From Neodiprion pinetum (lineage: Eukaryota > Arthropoda > Insecta > Hymenoptera > Diprionidae), in the NCBI RefSeq assembly GCF_021155775.2, contig NC_060238.1:12283042-12347041 (forward strand): DNA of 64,000 nucleotides. Direction: 5' to 3'. Below, in pieces: positions 9,825 through 22,512 of this stretch. A model generated the notes under the pieces. It did no database searches, was not told the DNA's origin, and was given only the letters and a program-made list of their open reading frames with translations. Within the stretch, counting starts at the first letter, position 1, and each line of letters begins with the position of its first letter. The position numbers and the translations under genes were made by a program.

Positions 9825-11430
9825 GGGGCCAGGGAGGAGCGCGCCATTGTGTGGGTCCAGAACTGTCATATGTACACTACTAGTATACAATAAATAGACA
9901 AAATTTCTGTTGAAATACGCACAATTTTGTATGCTACATCGAACTCAACTGTGTGGTGTGTGTGCGTGTGGGTGTGAGAAGGGTGCACGCGCAACGCCGA
10001 AGGTATGAAAGATCAAGAAACGAATGGCGAGTAGAAGAGAGGTGATAAACGCACCTGTAAATGTAATTTTAAAGAAAAGATGCAATCATTTAAGTAAAAG
10101 GAATCAATATCATTTATTTATAATCTTGTTAAATTCATAAAGTGTCTAAGACAATTATTTATGTTGCCCCGGACCTCATTTTATAATAATTTCATTCTTT
10201 TAGCCAGAGTCGATAATTAAAATAAATAATGTCACACAATTTTTAAACGGCGTGTCGGTCCTACCCAGCCCAATATAAATACTCAAGCAATAGTTATAAA
10301 GGTTTACATGTCGCTGAACTGACTTATGAAATTTTCCACACCATGAGGGGCGGCAATCCCAAGCCAGGTTTTACCCTACGGGTCTTTCAAGTGCCATAAA
10401 AAATGCATGTCGACTGTTCCAACAATAAACCATGCCTGGAAAGGTTTTGTCCAACGTCTAGCCAAAGAGACAAGGCCTGGACACGTTCGACAAATTCCGG
10501 ACCTCGGACTTACCCTGGTTGTGGCGGCCATGTGGACGCCAGACGCCTTGCCAGGTACTGCAGGCTGATGGTCCCACGCCGAGGGCCTCACGAATGTGAC
10601 GTAGGCGTCTCTGGGTTTTTTTTCCAACCCCTGCCGAACCACTCATGGAGGTACTTGGCACTGTCTCCTACCCTCCTGAGTTCAGTCGATATATTGAATG
10701 TTGCTTAACCATAAAACCAGTCGCTGTGGAATCGTCGCTGTCAAAACGTCAAATCGTCGAGTCGTCGAGGCTTCGCACTCCGAGGTGCACTTTCACCCCC
10801 GGTGTTAAAGACGCGATTCCTTGAGTATACATTTCTCTCGTACATCACTTGTAGCTAAGTCACTTCGCTTAGTTATGAGTTCACACATCACAATTGTACC
10901 TTGACAAATGTCCATATCAGTAGGTTTACCTGTGTCTATCAACGAGAAATGCAGAACTTCACATGTGTATCGCCTATATGTCATCGGGATTTAATAAAAT
11001 ACTTTCTGTTTAATCCTGATTTTGTTCACAAACATTGAGAAAGTACAAGCGCAGCAGGAGAACCTGATCTTGCTAACGCATTATTCCAACATGGGGTGCT
11101 TTTACAGAAGATGGAGACAATTTCGCAATTTATCTCTTATCCAGTCTCTGCTGGACACGCAGAGCCGCCCACACAGCCTGAGATAATCCAGATCAACTCA
11201 AGTTAAGTGACAAGTTTTATTTCAGAAGCTCAACCAAGAGAGGAAGAGTCTGTGTTCATCTAACGTAATTTGTGTTTGCGAAATCTGTCCTTGTACGAGC
11301 GTTAATTCATTGTGGCGAATTTTGGTTTTCCGTGAATAAATAATAACCAATAAAAATCCAGCCCGTAACGGAATCATGTAATGCTTTGATAAGAATATCA
11401 AACCAGAAGAGCAGCTTAGTGAGTTATGTC
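9825..11430. other. Non-coding stretch, possible LTR-like remnant near 10.8-11.0 kb
   Basis: Short open frames at 10.38-10.71 kb occur on both strands, overlap one another and match nothing I recognise. An AATAAA-containing segment near 10985-11000, followed by 'tttgttcacaaaca', resembles the end of an LTR or 3' UTR, but no partner copy is in the window. Confidence 0.3.
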
Positions 11431-11432
11431 GG

Positions 11433-11603
11433 AGAAATTGTGAATTCGAATATTTTAGGTGAATTGAAAAATTAACGACGGAGCCAGGAATCGAACCTGG
11501 TATCTAGAGAGTCTCCGGCAAAGCATCTCTAGATACCAGGTTCGATTCCTGGCTCCATCGTTAATTTTTCAATTCACCTAAGATATTCGAATTCACAATT
11601 TTT
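11433..11603. repeat. Near-perfect palindrome containing a tRNA T-arm
   Basis: Arms 11433-11510 and 11525-11603 are reverse complements apart from about three mismatches, around a 14-nt loop. Each arm contains a canonical T-arm (CCAGG TTCGATT CCTGG) next to a CTCC acceptor-like segment. No D-arm or complete anticodon arm can be folded around it, so it is not annotated as a functional tRNA gene. It may come from a template switch at a tRNA gene or from a tRNA-derived element. Confidence 0.8.
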
Positions 11604-11685
11604 CGTGCATTTTTTCTCGCTTAATATTGGATATTATTCTTTTATATCGTCTCACGGACGACTGGGTCCATTTTAAATGGCTTAA

Positions 11686-12414
11686 GGGGGTATTCTAGTG
11701 TAGAAATTTGAAAAAATCGATTTTTTTTTTTTATATTTTCAAAGCTTAACCTTTCAAGAATGTGTCCTTAAAAGGACAAGTCAAAATTTCAATTATTTTC
11801 AGAGATACAGCTATTTTAGTGACACGTCTTCAATACTGGCTCGGCTGGAACGAATTTTACTCGAAACTTTAAACGCGTTTTTCTCAAAACTACATTTTTC
11901 AAAACGGTTGACATGATTTCTCAAGTTCTATTGAACCGATTTACTTGAAATTTAGTGAGAATCTTCTCAATACATGTCTCTATCGCACGAACTATTATTA
12001 TAACGAGATAATAATGTTTACTATTTTTAAAAAATTCAGAAACGTCCAAAAAAGTAAAAAAAAACGTATTATTTTTTCGGACAGCCGTAATTTGTCGAAA
12101 AAAATTTTTTTTTCGACTTTTTTTTAGTTAGTACGATAGCTGCGTTTATGTAGATTAATAATCTTTTTTTTTTCTGATTTTGAAAATGCTTGCAATCGTG
12201 ACAACATTGGCGCGCCATTTTTTTTGTACCCCCCACTTCAACAACTCATAGCACTTTCAATTTTGTATTTTTTGACTTGTTTTTTTTTTTTTTGTAATCG
12301 TGAAATAATAATAAACGCCTGATAAAAAAATGGATGGTAAAAATATTTTTTGTTTTTTGTTTATAGCACTTCAAAAAACACCTCAAATTCATGCCTCTAC
12401 ACTAGAATACCCCC
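11686..12414. mobile_element. Non-autonomous TTAA-flanked DNA transposon (Kolobok/piggyBac type)
   Basis: The terminal inverted repeat GGGGGTATTCTAGTGTAG is exact at both ends, and TTAA duplications lie at 11682-11685 and 12415-12418. The 729-bp interior has no transposase. An internal segment around 11865-11905 (tttaaacgcgtttttctc, then ttttcaaaacggttg) is shared with the element at 20946-22243, which carries a transposase fragment. This one is probably a deletion derivative of that family. Confidence 0.85.
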
Positions 12415-12419
12415 TTAAC

Positions 12420-13192
12420 ATAGTAGTGTACTGAGGTGCATTCATATACAAACCACATGCAACTTTCTCAAATTGTGCCTCTTGCGACGAAATCTGTAAC
12501 TTCTTCCAGTTATGTCGCTCAATCTCTATTTAATTAAACATCTTTAAAATTGTAGTTTGCGCATGCGCATTTCTTCGAGCTCCTGGTCATTGATGTATGC
12601 CGTATATTAGTTTTGTTCCAAATGTACTGCCATTCGTTGGTATGTTACGTCGAGAATACAGTGACGGGAAAATCTTAGTTATAACTTCACGTAACAGACC
12701 AAACTATCAGTTTATCGATCCGGTACTCCAAGATCTTATATATTAAACCGTGTGTTAAACAAAAAAATTAAAATAAAATTGGGCGAGATTAAGAAAACAA
12801 ACAGCAACGAGTGGATGCAAGGCATGCCGCCCCAACTGATAGAACGTGTAGAAATTGCCCAAACCGATTTATTGCCATTTAAATCATAGCAATGTACGAA
12901 TCCACGTACGTTGTGTTTATGAATTTGAAGCAAAAACACAAAACGAAATTGACTTCCGAATCGATCGTTATAGCGTATTTCTGTGAGTTGAGCAAAAAAT
13001 TACGAGTCATTGACAATGCTGAAAGCGACTATATAAATCACAAAATATATTGACATTGACAGTTATCTTACCTTGAAAGCATTTCTAAAATAACATTCTT
13101 CTGGATTCATCAGTAAAAATTGAAATTTGCTTCCATCTAAAGAAATTAAAATATTTTTGACGAACGCTCCAGATAACGAATATCTAGCAACA
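12420..13192. other. Non-coding stretch
   Basis: No supported gene. GCGCATGCGCA occurs near 12558. The short reverse frame at 12736-12939 shows no domain. Confidence 0.4.
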
Positions 13193-13196
13193 AATG

Positions 13197-15472
13197 TGTT
13201 ACGTCCGGCGTATTGCTTGGGCGTACCTTTTTCGAAGTCACGATATAACTAGGACTCTCAATACGTGAAGTGTTTTTCAAAATTCGCTTTCGACGCTGTA
13301 ACGAAAGCTACAGCCATAGATAACATTAAAATATCGTATTGCCTAGACCGGCGAGTTCCACCCCTCCTGGCAAAAGTCACGTAGAGACCAGCAACGATCC
13401 ATAGCATAATGTTCAACTTTGTTTCTTATAACTGGTACCAAGAACTGAGACAAGAGACTGCTGAATTAGCATTAGCAGCGCTCAGCCTAGAAATATCTCT
13501 CTGTTTAAGTCAAAATTATCACCAATAATTAGCATGAACCACTACCTTTGGAACCACCACATTGAAATAGATTATCTGTTAAGATGTGTGGATGAATGCG
13601 TGGGAATTATATTAGGATACTTTTCGTCAACATCTTACACGTGTAAGCAACGAGATTGAGAATCGTCGGAACACCATCGAAGAGCGTGAAGTAACGCTGA
13701 CCGTGTAGATTTGGGCACCCGAAGGTCGCCCTCGCACTTCGTTGGCTAATTATCGTTGTAACTTATTGCAACTGCAACTCCTTGGACCCTCAGGCCCATG
13801 AAGCCATGTCTTTCGTCTATCAAGTCGCGAAGTACGTGGACGTCAACCCGTATCAGCCCTTATTGAGTAATTGTAGTGTTCAGAAAATCTTAGTTGTGAC
13901 CGGCCTAAAATATCTTGCTAATCCATCAACTCGAGAATTCATATTATCTTGCGATTTGAAAAGACTTGCTATCTCCTACCTTCCAAATTCTTTCCTGTTC
14001 TTTACTATTTCTTATATCTTCGAGAATACACATTTTTATGATATTCCGTTTTCCTCAAATTGAACCAAGTTCGGCCCAGATTTAATCCGGATCTGGTAAT
14101 ATTGAGCATTTACTTTATTGATCAAGAACTTCATTACTTTTGTAAAACAATCATTTAAATAATGATAATCCAAACCATCTCATATCAAAACCGCGAGTGA
14201 AACATTCGGACATTTATTGTGAACAGTAACTTTTTGATAATCAACCTATCGAAATCAATCAAGACTGAGGGACCAGGTTCATCGTTTCCAATATCATCCA
14301 TCCACCCTTAAGAACTCGAGGTGAGGCGCTGCTCCAGAATACTACTGACGCAGACCGACACGATCCGACGGCTCTCAATTTCGTCACCACAACAACACGT
14401 CTAAAGATAAGTCAATCCGAGTACTAATCTCCAACATCGAACGAATTCTTAATTTCACCTTTCTAATCAAAATTTACTATCATAATATCCATTCAAAAGT
14501 AAGACTAGAGCTGGTGGCTAGCTTCACTACCCCAATTAGATCAAACGTATTGTTTCCAAGATTTAAACACAATTTGAAATAACAACAACAAAAAATTGGT
14601 GTCCAGCTACAGACAATTCCTTTGGGAATTCCGAGAGTTATTCTCCAGTCTTCAGGGCGGCCCCACTTCATAATTATTATAGGCTATAAGCAATTAAAAT
14701 TCTTGACATAAATTATATACGCTTATGTCTGACCAATCCGCATAAGCGCTTCCTCAGATATTCTTGTGAATTGAGGTTTTCATCTGATCAACCCTATTGA
14801 TCAACGAGATTGATCCTCATGATTAGAGCTTGATTATGATTGACAACCTAATAGTTACATGGTGTGTGCTTTTGCTGGCCGGCCGGATGTAACCAACTGC
14901 ATGTTAATTCAAATTCAAGATAATCTAAAAAGAGAGATACAATATCAAATTATCACGACCGGTTAGTTATAAGAATCGTTCAGGATAGATGTCTTTGGTA
15001 TCAAATAATAATATCGTTTAGAATAGAATAACACACGATTTGCTCAAACACGCAAACAGTCAAACTTAGTGATTCTGCAGCTTCTTTGCATTTGAATATA
15101 AATTCGTCCGTCGGGGTGGATTGTTGTGTGAACTCAAACACTTTATAAATCGTTACTTTCGGCTTCTACGTCATTACCGTCATTCATTGTTACAGAATAT
15201 ACTTTATCTTTTACCAGTTAAATCATTTCAAACCATTTATTTTCAACGACGACCTTTTCCCATTTTCATTATTATAAATTAGCCTCGATCATTTAAACAA
15301 GCATCACAGATCTGTATAGGACTAGGCAACAACGTATCCACATTACCGGCTTATCGAGAGGTAAGTCTCTCTTAGTTTTAATTTTTATTCATTGTCGTTA
15401 CGTGGGAGAATCTCTTATTATTTATTAATCATCAACTAGCACCGCCTAGCACACGCCCACCCCCACGTAACA
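13197..15472. repeat. Solo LTR, family A (copy 1)
   Basis: It begins TGTTACG, ends CGTAACA and is flanked by a 4-bp duplication AATG (13193-13196, 15473-15476). A diverged relative lies at 30277-32220 with the same terminal sequence and its own duplication. Shared landmarks include 'gagattgagaatcgtcgg' and 'cattgtcgttacgtggga'. There is no internal coding region, so each is read as a solo LTR of an unusually long (about 2-2.3 kb) LTR family. Confidence 0.75.
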
Positions 15473-15542
15473 AATGTAATTTCAAAATACATTTGGTTTA
15501 CAATATTCACGTGTAATTTTTTCACATAACTAAATGTACATA

Positions 15543-15665
15543 TACCGTGTGTTTATGAGGAAAGTGCGCACCTTATGTGTGTGCGTCAAGTCGTTCGAAT
15601 TTTATTGGCTGACAGTTACCGCCTGATTGAGTAGCCGTGCGCACTTTCCTCATGGACCCACGGTA
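15543..15665. mobile_element. Small TA-flanked MITE
   Basis: A 123-bp foldback element: TACCGTG...GAGGAAAGTGCGCAC is repeated inverted at the right end, and TA lies on both sides. The pattern fits a Tc1/mariner-type non-autonomous element. Confidence 0.75.
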
Positions 15666-15669
15666 TATT

Positions 15670-18600
15670 GCAAACTATTCTTATTTTTGGAATCTGTGAG
15701 GCTGACCGAAGTAATGAATTAGAGACTTATGTCAATCTTCCAACCACTAAAACCAAAATACATCGCACCTTCGTCATTGTAGCAGAATTTGCTAAAATCG
15801 TACAGAAATACGTTGAATTACAACCAAAAAATTCATCAAACCATTGATTCTTTTTGAATTACAAGGAAGGCAAATGTACAACAAAAGTCATCGAGGTACA
15901 TAAGTTATCATATATGCCGAAGCAAATTGCACTTCATCTCTACAGTTGAAAAGCGCAGAAGCCTACAGACGGCATTCCTTTTGTCAAACATCTGCTACAC
16001 TGATCGCCGACAGTGGAGCAAACATCACGACCTTAAGGCGCCACGACGGGTGGAATTCGAGTACCATATTACTAAACATTACATTGAAGTTTCCATAAAA
16101 AATAAATCCAAAATTGGTAACATAACATCGGTGTCCTACAGAATATAGCACCAATGCCCCACCGCCGAAGCGTCGAAAAGTTGAAACTTTTACCTGCGCC
16201 CAAACGGGATCAGATAAGAATAATGATGTTAATCATTGTCAATCACATTCAGAAGGAAAAAACATATCACCAAACAAACAAAATGTAGTATTCAGTAATT
16301 ACACTTTTGTTATTAACCAAAATTCGATAGAATGATAAAAGACTGATTCCTTTAAAAATGATCACAATTTATCAGTGTCGATAAATAAAACAATAATAAA
16401 TTTTTTTCTTCAATGATATTTCAGTTCTATTTTTTTTTCGCCCTTCGACCTCTCCAGAGGCTTCACCCCTGCACCCAACCGCCACGGACAGAGATCTATC
16501 AGAAATCGGCTCTCTCAGAATCATATTAGTATAATATTGATAATCGTTCCATGAAAAACTTCGAAAACATTATTTTGTTTTATAAAGTATTGTATGCACC
16601 GTGAAGGAGAAAACTTTTGATGCCTCGATGGATGTTTTCAGTACGAGTCATCGTACTCGGCGTTAAAAGTCCCACTTCTCCTCCTTGGTATACAATGTAC
16701 TATTCCATTGCTCCTAAGGATGGATTTTTTAAATTAAAAACTACATCAATTGTCGCTTTGAATAAACGTGCTCTCAGGACTATACAAACGCATGAATTAT
16801 TTGGATCAATTAATAATAATTAAATCCAATAACTTGTTCTTCTCGGTACATCGTTATTAGTGCAACAATTATTTTAGTATTGATTTCGCGAAAGACATTA
16901 TTTTTACCCGCAGTCTTTGCCGGAATCGAGTAAACAAATCAATCTTTATCCTTTTGGACTTGCGCTCATGTTCTATGTCATATTCTTCGAATTCCGCTTC
17001 TCAGGTTAGCCTACCAGAATGGCTAACCGGCTTTCTGCGTAAGCTACAACCCTCGCTTATACTGGCACTCTGATCTGCATCTCTATATTTCCTATGTTCG
17101 TGGCACACCGTAAATTTCTGGTGAAGAGGAAAGCTCAAATACGCATGCGCGGATTTTGCACGAGTAATCGCAGCCCAGTGTGCGATACGAACTGCTATCA
17201 ACCCAATGACGAAATGGTTCCTAACATTTTGTGTGACCCCCGCCACGCCGGTGATGAGCTATGGGCATCCTGATACACCTTTGTTAACCTTAGTTTGGCA
17301 ACAACTTGTGGCGTGCGTTGCGCTGGTTTAACTAGTGTAAAATCTGTGCATGTGTTGATGCACTCGGACAACCCAGTTCACCATAAATTCACAGTATAGA
17401 CGAGTAGTAGGACTACATCCCTTTTTTGTCTAGCAAGCTCTGATTGGCCGACTGTGTTTAACTCTCCGAGCACTCACGCTCGTAGCACAGGGGTTTGGTA
17501 CCTGAGCTTTGACGTACCTTGTATTCTCCAGTCAACGCTTTTACCAATGTAAGCCTAGGCCTTTACAAGATTTCACTAAGTTCCAATATTGATTGGCAAT
17601 TTTAATATTCGTTTTAATGAAATCACCATGCTACAAATCCGTGAATACTCGATACAGAATAATTGTTACTGCTTCAGTATCAATAATTGTGTGTACTAAT
17701 ATTGTTTTTTTCTCAACAGTTCGTAAAGTCGTGAAAGTTCGAAGAAAATTTGGGCTCAACAACTATAAAAACACTAGAACTACACACATTATTTGGATTA
17801 CGCCAATTCAGTGCTTAGAGCACTTAATCACTAAAGGTACGCTTTTTCGTTGGAAGAGAAAGCATGTAATCCTACTCGTCCTTCTGTCTCACGTACTCAG
17901 GGATACATTTTCATTGTCGATACTTCCTCTACGTGTATAATAATGCTTTCAGCTGCAGGTTAATTGTACACAGCCGACTAAGTTTGAGCTAACTGACTAA
18001 GTCAACGAGGTCAGACAGAAATACAACAAATTACATAACTCACGAGGAGAGCCCTCCAATTGTAACCCACGGATTTACACGAAACTTCGCAGAATGAAAG
18101 AATGATCAAAATAAATAAATACGTGCTTCGATTTATCCGTAAACGCTCGACCGTTTCTGAAAAAAGACTGGTTGAAGTTTCGACGTCGCATGGTGAATCT
18201 GCTCGCGCGCATTGTGCTCAAGCGGATCGGCGGCTCAGTGACTAGCATTACGACTTCGAGTTTTTGCGCCTCGTGTTAAAGTCCTGATTTGAATTAATTT
18301 TTCATTTCTTCGTCAAAGTACACTTTACGAAATTTGGATTAGTCCAAATCTATGCTTCACGTATTGGATGCATGTACGAAATTATTTCACATTTCGCGCT
18401 CCAAAACTTGAAATACTTACTGCTCTTTTGTATCACATTTCCAAGAGATTACATTGGAAAACTAGGGGCTTCCAGCCCTGCGTGCTTTGGATGGATATCC
18501 CTCATTACTTGCTTCTGAGGACCTCAATTTTCTGCGACTGGTAAATCTACACTGGCATGAGTCCCAATGATCTGCCAATTATCCAAACCAACGTTAATCG

Positions 18601-19040
18601 GAATCTGACAAAGCAATTGCAGCGATTTACATGTTCCGCTACTTCATTCTGTGGCTTTAACAACGTCGCTAACCGACCTTTTTTAGCGTTGCCTGAATAT
18701 TTTAGCGCAGGTTATCTATTTTATGATCCATATTCGTTGGATACTGGATAATTTGTACGGTACACAAATAAACATATTTTAAAAACTTTTGCCACTGCAG
18801 TTAATTTAAAATCATCGGCATGAGTCCCACTTTCAATTGTGTACCGCCTGTCGTAATCAGAAGATTGTACAGTAGCCTAATAGGCCAGCTTCCTCGCTTT
18901 CGTACTCAGTTACTGTCCCCCACTCCTCGGCACAAGTTCATCTTTGAAGTCCAACTCTCTCAATAGGGTCGCGCAGCAAATGCAATAGTTCTGCCATTCT
19001 CATTACCAGATAAACAAATTATTTGAAGTTCGTGACCAAG
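15670..19040. other. Long stretch without a recognisable gene
   Basis: Only short frames without domain signatures are present (for example 15927-16148, 16617-16823, 17001-17246 and 17593-17940). The 15850-16170 segment reads like a worn polyprotein fragment but cannot be assigned. A GCATGCGC palindrome occurs near 17143. Confidence 0.4.
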
Positions 19041-19048
19041 GAATGATA

Positions 19049-20322
19049 ACCATGTAGGGATTCGTCGGTTGGGGTCAATGAATGACATAATGCCTATTCA
19101 GCATTTTGCTAGAATTATGCGACGTTTCGGCGGGCCCTGCCTGCCGTCTTCTGGCTTCTGTTTCAAGAATCGAAAAACAAAATATATAATCAGAAAAGCA
19201 TTAACCGTAGTTAATACACTTATGGCGGCTTAGAGCCATGCTTTTTTTGGCGGTTAAGTTTAAATTGCACATGTCTCATTACATTATTTGAACATATTGG
19301 TAGAAAAGGGAAGATTACATCTTCAAAATATTCTTTTTGATTTTAACAGGTTAAGTGTGAAGTGGAAAGAGTTATACAGACAAAAAAATTAATATTAACC
19401 CACTTAAAATGACCTTCCTAAACGCTGAAGCTGTTACATGTTCGGCGATCAAAGAAAAAGTGATTTCCTTAATCGATTTACAATATGGTAGACATTCAAT
19501 TTATTTCGATATCAGTGGTTTTGTTTGCTGATCATTATATTTGCCTCGAGTATTAAGCGGTAACATTTGAAAGGATCACAATGTGTTAGATTAAGTTCAG
19601 ATGACGTGAGAGTATGAGCGACTCAAAATTTTGGATGTCAGTTCTTCTGTTGACAGTATCATTCTGTGATATGTGAATCATTTCTGTAGGAGTTGCGGGA
19701 ATTGGGTCGGTGAACGAGAGTTTCAAGATGTAAATAGTGCGAGCCTTCATTTAGTTGCGTCTTGTTTGCTGGTTCGAGACGGACTCACTCCCTCTCTCAA
19801 TACATCGGCGTAGTAGTATATACAATCAGTCATTCGCCTACATACGCAGGTACCTCACGGATACCGCAATTTCTTTGATTAGTCTTTTGTACCATTTGTT
19901 CTCTTTGTCAACTATTTGAGCATTATCAAAATTAAAGGTATGTATGTTCATTGGTAAGTGAGTGAAAAGCTAAATCTAACCTGTCAGGATCTAAAGATTC
20001 AACATCGTATTGTATAGTGATTTGCAATCCGTTTTTTTTTAATGTTGAGATGACTGGCCTCTGTAGCATTTTTCGCAATTGTTGCCATCAATTTTATATA
20101 CGATATTAGTTTGGTCTAGCGTCGCAGTTGTAGCTTTCAGAGGTGTGAAAAGTTTATTTAATGCGTTGTTGATTTGATATGAGTTATCGATGTTAAATTT
20201 GTTTAGTGTTCTTTTAATTTGTTGTGACAGGCCTTGTACGTATGGAATTGAACCCAGACATTCTGGTTTGTTTTCTGAATTTATTTGAGTGTTGCTGTTG
20301 TAGTATTTATGTACTCGTTGCG
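19049..20322 (-). mobile_element. Penelope-like element, 5'-truncated copy (left arm)
   Basis: Read on the minus strand, it mirrors 20374-20941 and 22248-22460. It contains the start of a GIY-YIG endonuclease near 20130-20040 (NIVYKIDGNNCEKCY). Its 3' end, 19049-19320, is a non-coding segment also found at 34619-34853. The head-to-head pair is typical of Penelope-like elements, which often leave 5'-truncated inverted partners. Confidence 0.65.
19118..19165 (-). ncRNA. Possible degenerate hammerhead ribozyme core of a Penelope-like element
   Basis: On the minus strand the order CAGAAGA, a short GC-rich stem-loop, then GCCGAAAC-GTC recalls the type I hammerhead core (CUGANGA / GAAA / GUC) known from Penelope-like terminal repeats. 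The U of CUGANGA is A here. A second copy at 34741-34785 has further changes (ATC in place of GTC). Both would be expected to be inactive. Confidence 0.3.
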
Positions 20323-20945
20323 TTTATATGTTATAGATCATTTTCATTGGATAGCCATTTTTCAAAACAAAAAGAGTACATAAATACTACAACAGTATCA
20401 CTCAAATAAATTTAGAAACAAGACCAAAATGTCTGGGTACAATTCCATACGTACAAGGCCTATCAAAACAAATTAAAAGAACCCTAAACAAATTTAACAT
20501 CGATACCTCATATAAAATCAACAACACATTGAGTAAACTTTTGCACACCTCTAAAAGCTCCAACAGCGACGCTAGACCAAACTGATATCGTATATAAAAT
20601 TGATTGCAACAATTGCGAAAAATGCTACATAGGCCAGATATCTATCTTACATTAAAAAAAAAAACAGATTTCAAATCACTAATACGATGTTAAATCTTTA
20701 GATCCTGACAGGTCAGCTTTAGCGTTTTACTCACTTACCAATGAACATACCTTTAAGTTTGATAATTCTCAATTAGTTGACAGAGAGAACAAATGGTACA
20801 AAAGAGTGAACAAAGAAATGATTTACACATCACAGAATGATACTGTCAACAGAAGAACCGACATCCAAAATTTAAGCCGCTCATACTCCAACATCATCTG
20901 AACTTGATCTAACACATTGTGATCCTATCAAATGTTACCGCTTAA

Positions 20946-22243
20946 GGGAGCTTTCCAGTGTGACAGCCCCAAAAATCGCTGTTTTTCGCGATTTTTTTTT
21001 TAAAGAAAAAATAGTCTAATCGGTCTGGTTTTTTTTTGTATATTAATTGGTTATTGAAGAATACAAAACAATTTTTTAAAGATCGATTTATTTATTAATC
21101 AATATCTATAAAAATGATGAAACAATTGTTGCAGAAAATGCACTTGGATGTGGTGTCCACGTTGGGGGTCACAATTTTGATCTGAAACAAAAAACACAAA
21201 AAGATTATTGATCGGTATATAATTGGCTTTCGTGCTATGGAGGCTTTTTTCTTTTTTTTTTTTTTTGCAAAAATGGCGCCGGTTTGAAAAAAAAGTATCG
21301 ATTTTAGCATTTTTTTTGGCAGTTTTTTTTACAAAAAAATAGTAAGATGTCAAAAAAAAAAAAAAAGCTTCCATAGCACGATAAACAATGACGTTAAGAA
21401 TATTGTGTAAAAAATCCAACTCGATAGCTTTAAAACTCTGCCCTCCAAGTTGGACACCGTTTTGAAAAATGCTGTTTCGAGAAAAACGCGTTCAAAGTTT
21501 CAAGTGAGGAAATTTTAGGTAAATCGTTTACTTACGGTCAATCAGCGATGCCAGGTCCATGCAATATCCCTTCTGCTTCTTCGAAAAGATCGTGCTCAAT
21601 GGATTGTTCAGTCCGACGAGCTGTCCTCGCCTCTTTGCTATCCAGGGACGCCCGGCGGTTTGCTTGGGTGATGCGCGCATTCTTGTACTTAGCGGCGAAA
21701 TCTGCGGCGCTCGGCCCTATCGTGCATCCCATCGTCTCCAAAATTTTTAAAATTGGGTCATAACCTTCATTGAAGGTGCACACAGCACACTGCGTAGCGA
21801 TTTCTACTATCTGCTTGCCGCAGAATACGTACTTTGGGTCTAGTTGCCACACACAGTGATTGATTGATTTTCAAGAATTTAGCACTCCAACCGCTTTTTT
21901 TTTGAAAATTGAGTGCGACAAAAAAATAAGTCGCGCGACTAATTTACGGCTAATTAACGCCAAATTATGCAATAGTCCGAATTCACATTTTCGACAATTG
22001 GCGAGCCAAGTTCATGTACGTGCAGGTAGGAACGAGACAATAGAAATAACGGTCGCACGGGCAAACGGCCGACGCGGTAGCTGTAGCGCTCCGTTGCCTT
22101 CTTCCAAGAAATGCTGTACAGTAACCGAAAAAATCTGAATTTCGGCATGAAAATTTCAGGGAATGTTCGGAAGAGTGTATACTATTCGATAAAGCAAAAA
22201 AAAAAAAATCGATTTTTTGAAAATTTCACACTGGAAAGCTCCC
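20946..22243. mobile_element. Kolobok-like TTAA transposon with transposase remnant
   Basis: Terminal inverted repeats GGGAGCTTTCCAGTGTGA are exact at both ends, and TTAA lies at 20942-20945 and 22244-22247. The 1298-bp body carries the 3' end of a transposase gene on the minus strand. It interrupts the right arm of the Penelope-like pair, so it is the younger insertion. Confidence 0.85.
21538..21852 (-). pseudogene. Mutator-like/Kolobok transposase, C-terminal fragment
   Basis: About 104 codons contain CGKQIVEIATQCAVCTFNEG, ILETMGCTIGPSAADF, a basic helix (RITQANRRASLDSKEARTARR) and end in GPGIAD. This matches the C-terminal region of the 'Mutator-like transposase' family found in TTAA-targeting Kolobok elements of animals. 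The N-terminal catalytic part has been lost, so the product would be inactive. The TTAA duplication supports the assignment independently. Confidence 0.6.
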
Positions 22244-22512
22244 TTAATACTCTAGGCATATATTATGGTCAGGAAACAAAACCACTGATATCGAAATCAA
22301 TTGAATGTCTACCATATTGTAAATCGATTGAAGAAATCACTTCCTCTTCGATCGCTGAACATGTAACAGTTTAAGCGTTAGGAACGTCATTTTAAGTAGG
22401 TTAATATCAATTCTTTTGTGCACATAACTCTTCTGACTTCACACTTGACCTGTTAAAATTAAAAAAAAAATGTTGAGAATATAAACTTTCCTTGTCTGGT
22501 CAATATGTACAA

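Larger units (their letters stand above)
20374..22460 (+). mobile_element. Penelope-like element, 5'-truncated copy (right arm), split by a DNA transposon
   Basis: It encodes the C-terminal linker and a GIY-YIG endonuclease, which nicks target DNA. The diagnostic core at 20581-20640 reads TDIVYKIDCNNCEKCYIGQ. The protein is broken by several stops. The copy is the inverted repeat of 19049-20322 around a spacer of about 50 bp. A TTAA-flanked element (20946-22243) interrupts it just after the coding part. Confidence 0.7.

Noticed and set aside
10376..10708. Overlapping open frames on both strands near 10.5 kb
   Set aside because: They overlap antisense, show no domain signature and lie in slightly GC-richer repeat-like DNA.
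11440..11600. Functional tRNA gene
   Set aside because: Only the T-arm and part of an acceptor-like strand are recognisable; the other half is the palindrome arm, not a D-arm or anticodon arm.
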